DNA of 64,000 nt from NCBI RefSeq assembly GCF_008329535.1, contig NZ_NPKR01000006.1:329431-393430 (forward strand). Reading direction: 5' to 3'. Below, in pieces: positions 33,179 to 41,952 of the stretch. This DNA is from Mycolicibacterium sp. P1-18 (GTDB lineage Bacteria; Actinomycetota; Actinomycetes; Mycobacteriales; Mycobacteriaceae). Made by a program: the position numbers and the translations under genes. The number at the start of each line of letters is the position of its first letter. Position 1 is the stretch's first letter. Below the pieces are notes generated by a model, which saw only the letters and a program-made list of their open reading frames with translations, searched no databases and had not been told where the DNA came from.

Positions 33179-34003
33179 ATGGGCGATGCATACGAATCCC
33201 TCACCGTCGACGTCGACGACCACGTCGCTCGCGTCACGCTAACGGGTCCCGGCAAGGGCAATTCCATGGGGCCGGCGTTCTGGGCCGAGCTCCCCGTGGC
33301 GTTCACCAAGCTCGACGCCGATCCGGACGTGCGCGCCATCGTGCTCACCGGCTCGGGCAAGAACTTCAGCTACGGGCTTGACCTGGCGAGCATGGGCGGC
33401 ACCCTGGCGCCGGTGCTGGCCGAGGGCGCGATGGCCAAGCCGCGCACCGAGTTTCACACCGAGCTGAAGGCCATGCAGGGCTCCATCACCGCGGTCGCGG
33501 ACTGCCGCACACCGGTGATCGCGTCGGTTCACGGCTGGTGCATCGGCGGCGGGGTCGACCTGATCTCGGCCGTCGACCTGCGCTACGCCAGCGCCGACGC
33601 CAAGTTCTCGGTACGGGAGGTCAAGCTCGCCATGGTCGCCGACGTCGGCAGCCTGGCACGGCTGCCGCTGATCCTCTCCGACGGCCATCTGCGGGAACTG
33701 GCGTTGACGGGCAAGGACATCGACGCCGCGCGCGCCGAGAAGATCGGCCTGGTCAACGACGTCTACCCCGACGCGGAGGCCTCGCTGGCCGCCGCGCACG
33801 AGACCGCCCGCGAGATCGCCGCCAACCCACCGCTGGTGGTGCGGGGCATCAAGGACGTCCTCGACGAGCAGCGCACGGCGCAGGTCTCGGCGAGCCTGCG
33901 GTACGTGGCGGCGTGGAACTCGGCGTTCCTCGCGTCGAAGGACCTGACCGAGGGCATCACCGCCATGTTCGCCAAGCGGCCACCGGAGTTCACCGGCGAG
34001 TAG
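33179..34003 (+). CDS. echA21: Enoyl-CoA hydratase/isomerase family protein (EchA21-like)
   Basis: Crotonase-fold protein of 274 residues. The oxyanion-hole segments are GKNFSYGLDLASM and VHGWCIGGGVDLISAVDLRYA; acid residues sit in FSVREVKLAMVADVGSLARLP, where D at the VADVG position fits a dienoyl-CoA isomerase rather than a Glu-Glu hydratase. It probably acts in beta-oxidation of unsaturated fatty acids. ATG 33179 is the start. The gene ends 2 bp before the 3' end of tRNA-Ser(TGA). Symbol assigned from position and similarity to Rv3774. Confidence 0.85.
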   Translation: MGDAYESLTVDVDDHVARVTLTGPGKGNSMGPAFWAELPVAFTKLDADPDVRAIVLTGSGKNFSYGLDLASMGGTLAPVLAEGAMAKPRTEFHTELKAMQGSITAVADCRTPVIASVHGWCIGGGVDLISAVDLRYASADAKFSVREVKLAMVADVGSLARLPLILSDGHLRELALTGKDIDAARAEKIGLVNDVYPDAEASLAAAHETAREIAANPPLVVRGIKDVLDEQRTAQVSASLRYVAAWNSAFLASKDLTEGITAMFAKRPPEFTGE

Positions 34004-34005
34004 AG

Positions 34006-34092
34006 CGGTGGCGGAGGGATTTGAACCCCCGGACGGTGTTAGCCGTCTCTCGCTTTCAAGGCGAGTGCATTAGGCCGCTCTGCCACGCCACC
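34006..34092 (-). tRNA. tRNA-Ser(TGA)
   Basis: An 87-nt type II tRNA with acceptor GGTGGCG/CGCCACC and discriminator G. Anticodon stem CTCGC/GCGAG with loop CTTGAAA gives TGA. Its 3' end resembles that of tRNA-Ser(CGA) but differs in the T-arm stem (CCCCC for CCCTC), so it was not the source of the att repeat at 14231. Confidence 0.97.
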
Positions 34093-34135
34093 GCCGACAA
34101 CTCTAGGCGACGCGGGCGGTAGTAGCGTTGGGGCC

Positions 34136-35119
34136 ATGCGTGCCATCGTCCCCGAACCGGGCAAGGACCTCGACTGGCGGGAAGTCCCCGACGTCACCGC
34201 CGCCGACGGCGAGGTCGTGATCGACGTCGTCACCGCGGGGGTCAACCGCGCGGACCTGCTCCAGGCCGCCGGTCACTACGCACCGCCGCCAGGCGCCAGC
34301 GAGACGATCGGCCTGGAGGTCTCCGGGCGAATCTCGGAGGTGGGTGCCGGGGTCACCGCGTGGAGCGTCGGCGAACCCGTCTGCGCGCTGCTCGCCGGTG
34401 GCGGCTACGCCGAGCGCGTCGCGGTGCCCGCCGGGCAGGTCATGCCCATCCCCGACGGTCTGGGGCTGCACGAGGCCGCGGCGCTGCCCGAGGTGGCGTG
34501 CACGGTGTGGTCGAACCTCGGCATGACCGCGCACCTGACCGGCGGACAGACGGTGCTGTTCCACGGCGGCGCAAGCGGTATCGGCACCCACGGCATTCAG
34601 GTGGCACATGCGCTGGGCTGCCGCGTCGCCGTGACCGCAGGCTCGGCCAAGAAGCTGGAGGTGTGCCGCGCCCTCGGCGCCGACATCACGATCAACTACC
34701 GCGACGAGGACTTCGTCGAGCGGATCAAGGCCGAGACCGACGGCGTGGGCGCCGACGTCATCCTCGACCTGCTGGGGGCGTCGTACCTGGACCGCAACAT
34801 CGACGCCGTGGCGCCGGACGGCCGCATCATCGTCATCGGCTTCCAGGGCGGGCTGAAGGCGGAGTTGAACTTCGGCAAGCTGATGGCCAAGCGGGCCGGG
34901 GTCATCTCCACGGCGCTGCGGTCACGGCCGGTCGAGGGGCCGTCGGGAAAGAGCGCCATCGTCGCCTCGGTGGTGGAGAACGTGTGGCCGATGGTCGCCG
35001 ACGGTCGAGTGCGTCCCATCATCGGCGCCGAGCTTCCCGTCGAGGAGGCCTCAGACGCCCACCGACTGCTGGAGTCCGGCGACGCTCACGGGAAAGTTCT
35101 TCTGCGCATTCGTGATTGA
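34136..35119 (+). CDS. Zinc-independent quinone oxidoreductase (QOR/PIG3-type), Rv3777-like
   Basis: NADPH-dependent medium-chain dehydrogenase/reductase of 327 residues. The N-terminal GroES-like part has VNRADLLQAAGHYAPPPGAS, typical of PIG3-type quinone reductases. The cofactor site is FHGGASGIGTHGIQVAHALG (about 143-162). Zinc-ligand cysteines are absent. Probably reduces quinones or electrophilic carbonyls. The start is ATG 34136. Confidence 0.9.
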   Translation: MRAIVPEPGKDLDWREVPDVTAADGEVVIDVVTAGVNRADLLQAAGHYAPPPGASETIGLEVSGRISEVGAGVTAWSVGEPVCALLAGGGYAERVAVPAGQVMPIPDGLGLHEAAALPEVACTVWSNLGMTAHLTGGQTVLFHGGASGIGTHGIQVAHALGCRVAVTAGSAKKLEVCRALGADITINYRDEDFVERIKAETDGVGADVILDLLGASYLDRNIDAVAPDGRIIVIGFQGGLKAELNFGKLMAKRAGVISTALRSRPVEGPSGKSAIVASVVENVWPMVADGRVRPIIGAELPVEEASDAHRLLESGDAHGKVLLRIRD

Positions 35120-35128
35120 AAGATGTAG

Positions 35129-36325
35129 CTAGCCGAGCGAGGCGATGGCGCGCACCAGCTGGTCGACCTCGGCCATCGTGGTGTAGTGCGCCAGCCCGAC
35201 GGTGACGGCGCCGCCGATGTCGTTGACCCCGATCAGCTCGAGCACCCGCGACGTGGTGTTCAACGACGCCAGCACCCCGTTGTCGGCGAGCCGCTGCACG
35301 ACTCGCGCGGCCGGGACGCCGTCGAGGGCGAAGCTCAGCACCGGGATGCGTTCCTCGGGCTGGCCGATGACCATCACCAGCGGCAGCGACCGCAGCGACG
35401 TCAACAGGTACTCGAACAGCCGGTCCATGTAGGCCGCCGCCGATTGCATTGAGACCGACAGTCTTTCGCGCCGGGTCCCGGTCGCTGACTCGTCCAGGTT
35501 CGCCAGGTACTCGACGCTGGCCACCACCCCGGCGAGCATCCCGAACTGGTGGGTCCCCATCTCCAGCCGCTCGACACCGGTCGCCAGCGGGTCCAGCGAC
35601 ACCGACCCGAACGTCTCGATCGTCGAGGGGTCGCGGAACACGAGTGCGCCGATGGGCGGGCCACCCCATGCCACGGTGTTCACCGCGAGGATGTCGGCCT
35701 CGATCTCGTTGACGTCGACCAGCCGGTACGGCGCCGCGGCCGAGTGGTCGACGACCACCGTGCCGCCGTTCTCGTGCAGGAGCTTGGTCACCGGTCGCAG
35801 ATCGGTGACGGCGCCGATCGCCGAGGACGCCGACGTGATCGCGACCAGCTTGGTCGGCTTGTCGATCAGCGATTCCCACTGATAGGCGGGCAGCTCACCG
35901 GTCTCGATGTCCACCTCGGCCCACTTGACCTTGGCGCCATAGCGATTCGCCGCGCGCAGCCACGGGGCGATGTTCGCCTCGTCGTCGAGCCGCGTGACGA
36001 CCAGTTCGTGCCCCAGCCCGACGCGCGACGCCGAGGCGTCGGCCAGGGAGGTCAGCAGGATGGCGCGGTCGGCGCCCAGCACCACGCCGCGCGGGTCGGC
36101 GCCGACCAGATCGGCCACGGCCTGCCGGGCGGCGTGCAGCACGGCCGCGCTGCGCAGCGCGGCGGGATGCGGACCCTGGCCGGTGGTCATGGAGCCGCGG
36201 AACGCGGTCGAAACGGTGGTCGCCACCGAGTCGGGCAGCAGCATGCCGTTCTGCGCGTCGAAGTGCACCCAGCCGTCGCCCAGTGACGGGTGCAAACCAC
36301 GCACCCGGGCGACGTCGTATGCCAT
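35129..36325 (-). CDS. Class-V aminotransferase-like protein lacking the PLP lysine (Rv3778c-like)
   Basis: A 398-residue protein with the fold of cysteine desulfurases and isopenicillin-N epimerases. Conserved landmarks are the N-terminal VHFDAQNGMLLP, the cofactor-stacking region VVVDHSAAAPYRL and the C-terminal VGLAHYTTMAEVDQLV. The strand where family enzymes have SGHK reads AVNTVAWGGPPIG (about 213-225), with no Lys at or beside the Schiff-base site. It may not bind PLP covalently and could be a pseudoenzyme. ATG 36325 (with AAGGTGG upstream) was preferred over GTG 36334. It is divergent from the Rv3779-like gene. Confidence 0.85.
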   Translation of the reverse strand: MAYDVARVRGLHPSLGDGWVHFDAQNGMLLPDSVATTVSTAFRGSMTTGQGPHPAALRSAAVLHAARQAVADLVGADPRGVVLGADRAILLTSLADASASRVGLGHELVVTRLDDEANIAPWLRAANRYGAKVKWAEVDIETGELPAYQWESLIDKPTKLVAITSASSAIGAVTDLRPVTKLLHENGGTVVVDHSAAAPYRLVDVNEIEADILAVNTVAWGGPPIGALVFRDPSTIETFGSVSLDPLATGVERLEMGTHQFGMLAGVVASVEYLANLDESATGTRRERLSVSMQSAAAYMDRLFEYLLTSLRSLPLVMVIGQPEERIPVLSFALDGVPAARVVQRLADNGVLASLNTTSRVLELIGVNDIGGAVTVGLAHYTTMAEVDQLVRAIASLG

Positions 36326-36434
36326 GCCTGCCACCTTCGAGCCCTGTGAATACCGCGACCGAACCGAGTGCCGGTGGTGCCCGCCGGACGCACGCCGTGG
36401 CGGACCAATTCACCTGCGTGGTCATACTAGTGCA

Positions 36435-38381
36435 GTGAGCTTGGCGTCCGGAGTGCTAGTCGCGTGGGCGTTGCTCATCATCCCGGGAGCAACCATCGCG
36501 CGGGCCGCTCAGCTAACGTGGCCGGCGGCCGTCGCCGTCGCCCCCGCACTGACCTACGGCACCGTGGCGCTGGCGATTCTGCCCCTCGGCGCCGTGGGCG
36601 TCCCGTGGAATCTGCTGACCGCACTGCTCGCCCTTCTCGTCGTGGTGGCCGTCGTCGCAGGTTTGCAGGCAGCGCGGACGCGGTGGCGTGACCGGACCCC
36701 GGACGAGGAGACGATGGGGCGGGGTCCGGCGCTCGTCGTCGCCGCGGGAGTCGCCCTCGGTGCGACCTTGATCACACTCGCAGCAATCCGCGGCATGCCG
36801 AACTGGCAATCCATTCCCAGCACCTGGGACTCGGTCTGGCACGCCAACACGATCCGGTTCATCCTCGAAACCGGGCAGGCCTCGCCCACCCACATGGGTG
36901 AGCTGCGCAACGTCGAGACCCACGACGCGCTCTACTACCCGTCGGCGTTCCACGCCCTCGCCGCGATCCAGTGCCAACTGACCGGCGTCGCCGCCACCAC
37001 CGCGTACACGTTGAACTCCCTGGCCGTGGCGGTCTGGCTGTTCCCGGCCAGCGCGGCGGCGCTCGCGTGGCAGCTGCTGCGCGGCCGTGACGTCGGCCAG
37101 TGGCAGGCGGCGGGCTCGGCGGCCGCCGCGGCGGCCCTGGCGGCGTCGTTTACCGCGGTGCCCTACGTGGAGTTCGACACCGCGTCGATGCCCAACCTGG
37201 CGGCGTACGGGTTGGCCGTGCCCACCGCGCTGCTGACCATCTCGGCGCTACGACACCGCGACCGGATTCCGCTGGCCGTGCTCGCGCTGCTGGGCGTGTT
37301 CTCGGTGCACATCACCGGCGGCGTGGTCACGGTGCTCTTCATCACGGGCTGGTGGTTGGCCGAGGGGCTGTGGCGACCGGTCCGCGGCCGGCTGGCCGAC
37401 TTCGGCACCCTGGTCGCGGTCGCCGCGCCGGCGGTGCTGCTGCTGCTGCCCCAGTTCGTCGGCGTCCTGCAGCAGGCCGAGATCATCGCCGGGCACGAGT
37501 TCGACACCCACGAGGGCAAGAAGAAGGCGCTGTTCGACGCCGTCGTGCAGCACACCAGACATCTCAACGACTATCCGATCCAGAACGCGCTGATCGCGCT
37601 GGCAGCGATCGGCTTCGTGGTGCTCCTGGTGCGGCGCATCTGGTGGCCGGCCGCGATCTGGCTGGTGCTGGTGTACTCGATCATCCACTCGTCGGCGCCG
37701 TTCGGCGGAGCGCTCGGCAAGGTCACCGCGCTGTTCACCGACCTCTTCTACAGCGACCCGCGCCGGCTGTCGGCGGTGGTGACGTTGCTGCTCACGCCCA
37801 TGGCGGGCATCGCGCTGTTCTTCCTCGCCGCGGTCGCCCTGGCCGGGCTGCGGCGGGTCGCGCCCCGGCTGAACGCCCGCGTGGGCCACGCCGTCGTCGC
37901 GGTGGTCCTGGTGGCGGTGCCCGTCGGCCTGGCCTGGCATTACTTTCCCCGGCACCGGCACCTCATCGGCGAGAAGTACGACCAGGTGATCATCGACGAC
38001 AAGGACCTCGAGGCGTTCGCCTACCTGTCGACGTTGCCCGGAGCCCGCGACACCCTGATCGGCAACGCCAACACCGACGGCACGGCCTGGATGTACGCCG
38101 TCACCGGTCTGCACCCGCTGTGGACCCACTACGACTACCCCCAGCAGCAGGGACCGGGTTACCACCGCTTCATCTTCTGGGCCTACGCCGACGACGCCGA
38201 CCACGATCCCCGGGTGGCCGAGGCGGTCCACGCGCTCGACATCAAGTACGTCATCACCAGCACCCCGGTGGTCCGTGGGTTCGTCATGCCAGACGGACTA
38301 GTGTCGCTAGGAAAGTCGAAGTCGTGGAGGTTGATCTACGACAACGGCGAGGACCACATCTATGAGTGGCAGGGAAGTTAG
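36435..38381 (+). CDS. Multi-pass membrane protein, GT-C-type mannosyl-lipid protein (Rv3779-like)
   Basis: A 648-residue polytopic protein with about twelve hydrophobic segments and a soluble C-terminal domain (about 515-648). The first outside loop has TWDSVWHANTIRFILETG followed by HDALYYPSAFHALA, the acidic pattern common to GT-C glycosyltransferases. The M. tuberculosis equivalent has been reported to make polyprenyl-phospho-mannose. The start is GTG 36435; a TACTAG hexamer ten bases upstream may be a -10 element of a nearly leaderless transcript. It heads the run Rv3779-bpa-wzt-glfT1-wzm. Confidence 0.82.
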   Translation: MSLASGVLVAWALLIIPGATIARAAQLTWPAAVAVAPALTYGTVALAILPLGAVGVPWNLLTALLALLVVVAVVAGLQAARTRWRDRTPDEETMGRGPALVVAAGVALGATLITLAAIRGMPNWQSIPSTWDSVWHANTIRFILETGQASPTHMGELRNVETHDALYYPSAFHALAAIQCQLTGVAATTAYTLNSLAVAVWLFPASAAALAWQLLRGRDVGQWQAAGSAAAAAALAASFTAVPYVEFDTASMPNLAAYGLAVPTALLTISALRHRDRIPLAVLALLGVFSVHITGGVVTVLFITGWWLAEGLWRPVRGRLADFGTLVAVAAPAVLLLLPQFVGVLQQAEIIAGHEFDTHEGKKKALFDAVVQHTRHLNDYPIQNALIALAAIGFVVLLVRRIWWPAAIWLVLVYSIIHSSAPFGGALGKVTALFTDLFYSDPRRLSAVVTLLLTPMAGIALFFLAAVALAGLRRVAPRLNARVGHAVVAVVLVAVPVGLAWHYFPRHRHLIGEKYDQVIIDDKDLEAFAYLSTLPGARDTLIGNANTDGTAWMYAVTGLHPLWTHYDYPQQQGPGYHRFIFWAYADDADHDPRVAEAVHALDIKYVITSTPVVRGFVMPDGLVSLGKSKSWRLIYDNGEDHIYEWQGS

Positions 38382-38400
38382 ATCCGAGGGAGTTTCAGAC

Positions 38401-38904
38401 GTGACGAGTAACGCCGACGAGAACGACATCGAGGTCATCGGGGACGTCTCCGCGATGGGCGACGACGCCGACGGCAAGTCCCTGAGCGAGCTGGTGGAGC
38501 AACCGGCCAAGGTCATGCGCATCGGCACCATGATCAAGCAGCTCCTCGAGGAGGTGCGGGCGGCTCCGCTGGACGACGCCAGCCGGAGCCGGCTGCGCGA
38601 CATCCACGCCCGCAGCGTCCGCGAGCTGGAGGAAGGGCTCGCTCCCGAACTGCGCGAGGAACTCGAGCGGCTCGCGCTGCCCTTCGGGGAGGACGTGCTG
38701 CCCTCGGACGCCGAGCTGCGGATCGCCCAGGCCCAGCTGGTCGGCTGGCTGGAGGGTCTGTTCCACGGCATCCAGACGGCGCTGTTCGCCCAGCAGATGG
38801 CGGCGCGCGCGCAGCTCGAGCAGATGCGCCAGTTGCCGCCGGGTGCCGCCGGCGGGCCGGGTCCGCGAGGCCCGGCGAGTTCCGGCACGGGGCAGTACCT
38901 CTAG
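38401..38904 (+). CDS. bpa: Bacterial proteasome activator (Bpa/PafE)
   Basis: ATP-independent activator that forms a dodecameric ring on the 20S proteasome and feeds it unfolded proteins. The long helical core spans SELVEQPAKVMRIGTMIKQL to LFHGIQTALFAQQMAARAQ, and the protein ends in GQYL, the gate-opening C-terminal motif. It is 167 residues from GTG 38401, which has GAGGGAG about 8 nt upstream; ATG 38362 (180 residues, inside the preceding gene) is an alternative. No proteasome genes are in the window. It ends 2 nt before the galactan exporter ATPase gene. Confidence 0.93.
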   Translation: MTSNADENDIEVIGDVSAMGDDADGKSLSELVEQPAKVMRIGTMIKQLLEEVRAAPLDDASRSRLRDIHARSVRELEEGLAPELREELERLALPFGEDVLPSDAELRIAQAQLVGWLEGLFHGIQTALFAQQMAARAQLEQMRQLPPGAAGGPGPRGPASSGTGQYL

Positions 38905-38906
38905 CG

Positions 38907-39716
38907 GTGGTCGATCCCCACATCGAGACCCAGAACGCGTGGGTCGAATTTCCGATCTTCGACGCCAAGTCACGGTCGCTGAAGAAGGCGTTCCTGGGCA
39001 AGGCGGGCGGCGCGATCGGAACCAACGAGTCCAACGTCGTCGTCATCGAGGCCCTTCGCGACATCACGCTGTCGCTCAAGATGGGCGATCGCGTCGGCCT
39101 CGTCGGGCACAACGGCGCCGGCAAGTCGACGTTGCTGCGCCTGCTGTCGGGCATCTACGAACCGACGCGCGGCTCGGCGACCGTCCGGGGCCGGGTGGCG
39201 CCGGTGTTCGACCTGGGCGTCGGGATGGACCCCGAGATCTCGGGGTTCGAGAACATCGTCATCCGCGGCATGTTCCTGGGGCAAACCCGCAAGCAGATGG
39301 CGGCCAAGGTCGACGAAATCGCCGAGTTCACCGAGCTCGGGGACTACCTCTCGATGCCGCTGCGCACGTACTCGACCGGCATGCGGGTGCGGTTGGCCAT
39401 GGGCGTGGTCACCAGCATCGACCCCGAGATCCTGCTCCTCGACGAGGGCATCGGCGCGGTGGACGCCGAGTTCATGAAGAAGGCCCGCACCCGGCTGCAG
39501 GATCTGGTGGCCAGGTCCGGAATCCTGGTCTTCGCCAGCCATTCCAACGAATTCCTCGCCCAGCTGTGTGACACCGCCATGTGGGTCGACCACGGCACCA
39601 TCCGGTTGACCGGCGGCATCGAGGACGTCGTGCGAGCCTACGAGGGCGACGACGCGGCCCACCACGTCCGCGAAGTGATCGAGGAGAACAAGCGCTCGGA
39701 CGTGCGGCGTGAGTGA
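38907..39716 (+). CDS. Galactan-lipid exporter, ATP-binding subunit (Wzt/RfbE-like, Rv3781)
   Basis: ABC-2-type ATPase of 269 residues that with the permease at 40602-41432 should flip decaprenyl-linked galactan across the membrane. Walker A is GHNGAGKST, the signature is the O-antigen-exporter variant YSTGMRVRLAMG, Walker B is ILLLDEGIGAVD, and the H-loop is ASHSNEF. There is no long C-terminal carbohydrate-binding domain, unlike E. coli O9a Wzt. GTG 38907 starts 2 nt after bpa, and the end overlaps the glfT1 start by 8 nt. Confidence 0.93.
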   Translation: MVDPHIETQNAWVEFPIFDAKSRSLKKAFLGKAGGAIGTNESNVVVIEALRDITLSLKMGDRVGLVGHNGAGKSTLLRLLSGIYEPTRGSATVRGRVAPVFDLGVGMDPEISGFENIVIRGMFLGQTRKQMAAKVDEIAEFTELGDYLSMPLRTYSTGMRVRLAMGVVTSIDPEILLLDEGIGAVDAEFMKKARTRLQDLVARSGILVFASHSNEFLAQLCDTAMWVDHGTIRLTGGIEDVVRAYEGDDAAHHVREVIEENKRSDVRRE

Positions 39717-40605
39717 TGTCGTCATCGCCGTCGTGGTCACCCACCGGCGCGTGGCGGAGTTGGCCCTGTCGCTGGACGTCGTGTCGGGACAGACCCGGCC
39801 CCCCGACCACCTGATCGTCGTCGACAACGACCACGACGACCGGGTCCGCGAACTCGTTGCCGCGCAGCCCATTCCGACCACCTACCTCGGTTCCCGCCGC
39901 AACCTGGGCGGAGCGGGCGGGTTCGCACTCGGGGTGCTCACCGCCCTCTCGCTCGGCGCTGACTGGGTGTGGCTGGCCGACGACGACGGCCGCCCCGCCG
40001 ACGCCGACGTCCTCGGCACGCTGCTGGAATGCGCGGCGCGCCATTCGCTGGCCGAGGTCTCCCCCATGGTGTGCGACCTCGCCGACCCCACCCGCCTGGC
40101 GTTCCCGCTTCGCCGCGGGCTGGTGTGGCGCAGGTGGGTCCACGAACTGCGCACCGACGGTTCCGGTGACCTGTTGCCGGGCATCGCGTCACTGTTCAAC
40201 GGCGCGCTCTTCCGCGCGACGACGCTGGAAGCCGTTGGGGTGCCCGATATTCGGCTGTTCATCCGCGGCGACGAGGTGGAGGTCCACCGTCGGCTGGTGC
40301 GGTCGGGGCTCCCGTTCGGCACCTGCCTCGACGCGGTGTACCTGCATCCCCAGGGCTCCGAGGAGTTCAAGCCGATCCTCGGCGGCCGGATGCACACCCA
40401 GTATCCGGACGACGCCACCAAGCGCTACTTCACCTACCGCAACCGGGGTTACGTGCAGTCCCAGCCCGGGATGCGTCGGCTGATCCCCCAGGAGTGGGTG
40501 CGGTTCGGCTGGTTCTTCCTGGTGACCAAGCGCGATCCGGCCGGGCTGCGGGAGTGGATCCGGTTGCGGCGGTTGGGCAGACGAGAAAGGTTCACCCGCA
40601 CATGA
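39709..40605 (+). CDS. glfT1: Galactofuranosyltransferase GlfT1
   Basis: GT2-family enzyme of 298 residues that adds the first galactofuranose units from UDP-Galf to the rhamnosyl-GlcNAc-decaprenyl linker of arabinogalactan. The N terminus VVIAVVVTHRRVAELALS starts the nucleotide-binding fold, and the metal site is WLADDDGRP. A later FIRGDEVEVHRRL motif is the probable catalytic-base region. GTG 39709 overlaps the ATPase gene, and the stop overlaps the permease start (ATGA), so exporter and transferase are co-translated. Confidence 0.93.
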   Translation: MSDVVIAVVVTHRRVAELALSLDVVSGQTRPPDHLIVVDNDHDDRVRELVAAQPIPTTYLGSRRNLGGAGGFALGVLTALSLGADWVWLADDDGRPADADVLGTLLECAARHSLAEVSPMVCDLADPTRLAFPLRRGLVWRRWVHELRTDGSGDLLPGIASLFNGALFRATTLEAVGVPDIRLFIRGDEVEVHRRLVRSGLPFGTCLDAVYLHPQGSEEFKPILGGRMHTQYPDDATKRYFTYRNRGYVQSQPGMRRLIPQEWVRFGWFFLVTKRDPAGLREWIRLRRLGRRERFTRT

Positions 40606-41432
40606 CGTTCATCGACGCGGCGGCGCAGTCGAAGACCTTCGGCCGGGCCTGGGGTGACCTGACCGACGGCTTCGGCAAGCGCGAATTGTGGCTGCACCTC
40701 GGGTGGCAGGACATCAAGCAGCGCTACCGACGCTCGGTGCTGGGTCCGATCTGGATCACCATCGCGACCGGCACCATGGCCGTCGCGCTGGGTGGGCTGT
40801 ACTCGACGCTGTTCCATCTGCCGTTGGCCGAGCATCTGCCCTACGTGACGCTCGGGCTGATCATCTGGAACCTGATCAACGCCTCCATCCTCGAGGGCGC
40901 CGACGTGTTCGTCGCGAACGAGGGCCTCATCAAACAACTTCCGACGCCGCTGTCGGTACACGTCTACCGACTGGTGTGGCGCCAGATCATCCTGTTCGCG
41001 CACAACATCATTATCTTCGTCGTCATCGCGATCATCTTCCCGCAGCCGTGGAAGTGGACCGACCTCGCGTTCATCCCGGCGCTGGCGCTGATCGCGCTGA
41101 ACTGCGTGTGGGTCGCGCTGTGCTTCGGCATCCTGGCCACCCGCTACCGCGACATCAGCCCGCTGTTGTTCAGCCTGGTGCAACTGCTGTTCTACGTGAC
41201 GCCGATCATCTGGAACGACGAGACGCTGCGCCAGCAGGGCGCGGGCACGTGGGCGAAGGTCATCGAGTTCAACCCGCTGCTGCACTACGTCGACATCGTG
41301 CGCGCGCCACTGCTGGGCGCCGACCAGGAGCCGCGGCACTGGGTGGTGGTCATCGCGCTGACCATCGTCGGCTGGACCATCACGGCCTTCGCGATGCGCC
41401 AGTACCGCTCCCGGGTGCCCTACTGGGTCTAG
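40602..41432 (+). CDS. Galactan-lipid exporter, permease subunit (Wzm/RfbD-like, Rv3783)
   Basis: ABC-2-type permease of 276 residues with six membrane helices. The amphipathic start contains LWLHLGWQDIKQRYRRSVLGPIW, the typical Wzm gate region, and the C-terminal half holds FYVTPIIWND and the PLLHYVDIVRAPLLG loop. It pairs with the ATPase at 38907. The start ATG lies in the last codons of glfT1. It ends 1 bp before the convergent AhpD-like gene. Confidence 0.93.
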   Translation: MTFIDAAAQSKTFGRAWGDLTDGFGKRELWLHLGWQDIKQRYRRSVLGPIWITIATGTMAVALGGLYSTLFHLPLAEHLPYVTLGLIIWNLINASILEGADVFVANEGLIKQLPTPLSVHVYRLVWRQIILFAHNIIIFVVIAIIFPQPWKWTDLAFIPALALIALNCVWVALCFGILATRYRDISPLLFSLVQLLFYVTPIIWNDETLRQQGAGTWAKVIEFNPLLHYVDIVRAPLLGADQEPRHWVVVIALTIVGWTITAFAMRQYRSRVPYWV

Positions 41433-41903
41433 TCAGCGGCGCGGGGCCTTCATCCGGGTGGCGACGTTGAAGCGGTTCCACGCGTTGATGGTGACGGCCA
41501 TCGCGATCACCTGGGCGAGCTCCTTGTCGGTGAACACCGCGGCGGCCTTGGCGTAGACCTCGTCGGAGACGTGGCCGTGGTGTAGCTCGGTGATGGCCTC
41601 GGTCAACTCGAGGGCCGCCCGCTCCCGCTCGGTGAAGAGGTCACCCGCCTCCTCCCACGCCGCAACCAGCGCCAGGCGCTGCTCGGTCTCGCCGTGCTTG
41701 CGGGCGTCGGCGACGTGCATGTCGAGGCAGAACGCGCAGTGGTTGATCTGGCTGGCCCGGATCTTGATGAGCTCGCCGATGGTCGGGTCGACGTCCTTGG
41801 CCGAGGCGGTGCTGAGCCGCATCATCGCGTCGTACAACTCGGGCGAGACCTTGTAGATCGACAGGCGGTCGATGGCGGTGGGGTGTTCGAGTGTCTGTGT
41901 CAT
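41433..41903 (-). CDS. AhpD/carboxymuconolactone decarboxylase-like protein
   Basis: A 156-residue alkylhydroperoxidase-fold protein. The redox pair is C-x2-C with a following His (NHCAFCLDMHVADAR), as in AhpD-type peroxidases. Helical core sequences ALELTEAITELHHGHVSDEVY and VIAMAVTINAWNRFNVATR are family-typical. Expected role is thiol-dependent peroxide reduction or electrophile detoxification. It is divergent from the MocR-type regulator across a 49-bp gap containing a perfect palindrome, so it is the likely regulated target. Confidence 0.9.
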   Translation of the reverse strand: MTQTLEHPTAIDRLSIYKVSPELYDAMMRLSTASAKDVDPTIGELIKIRASQINHCAFCLDMHVADARKHGETEQRLALVAAWEEAGDLFTERERAALELTEAITELHHGHVSDEVYAKAAAVFTDKELAQVIAMAVTINAWNRFNVATRMKAPRR

Positions 41904-41925
41904 GACCACCACGCTAGCCACCAAA

Positions 41926-41943
41926 GAACCATCTGCATGGTTC
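41926..41943. promoter_or_regulatory. Perfect inverted repeat in the AhpD-mocR divergent gap
   Basis: GAACCAT (41926-41932) and ATGGTTC (41937-41943) are exact reverse complements separated by CTGC. The site lies 10 nt before the regulator's start and 23 nt upstream of the AhpD gene start, well placed for control of both. Confidence 0.75.
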
Positions 41944-41952
41944 AATTCGGGC

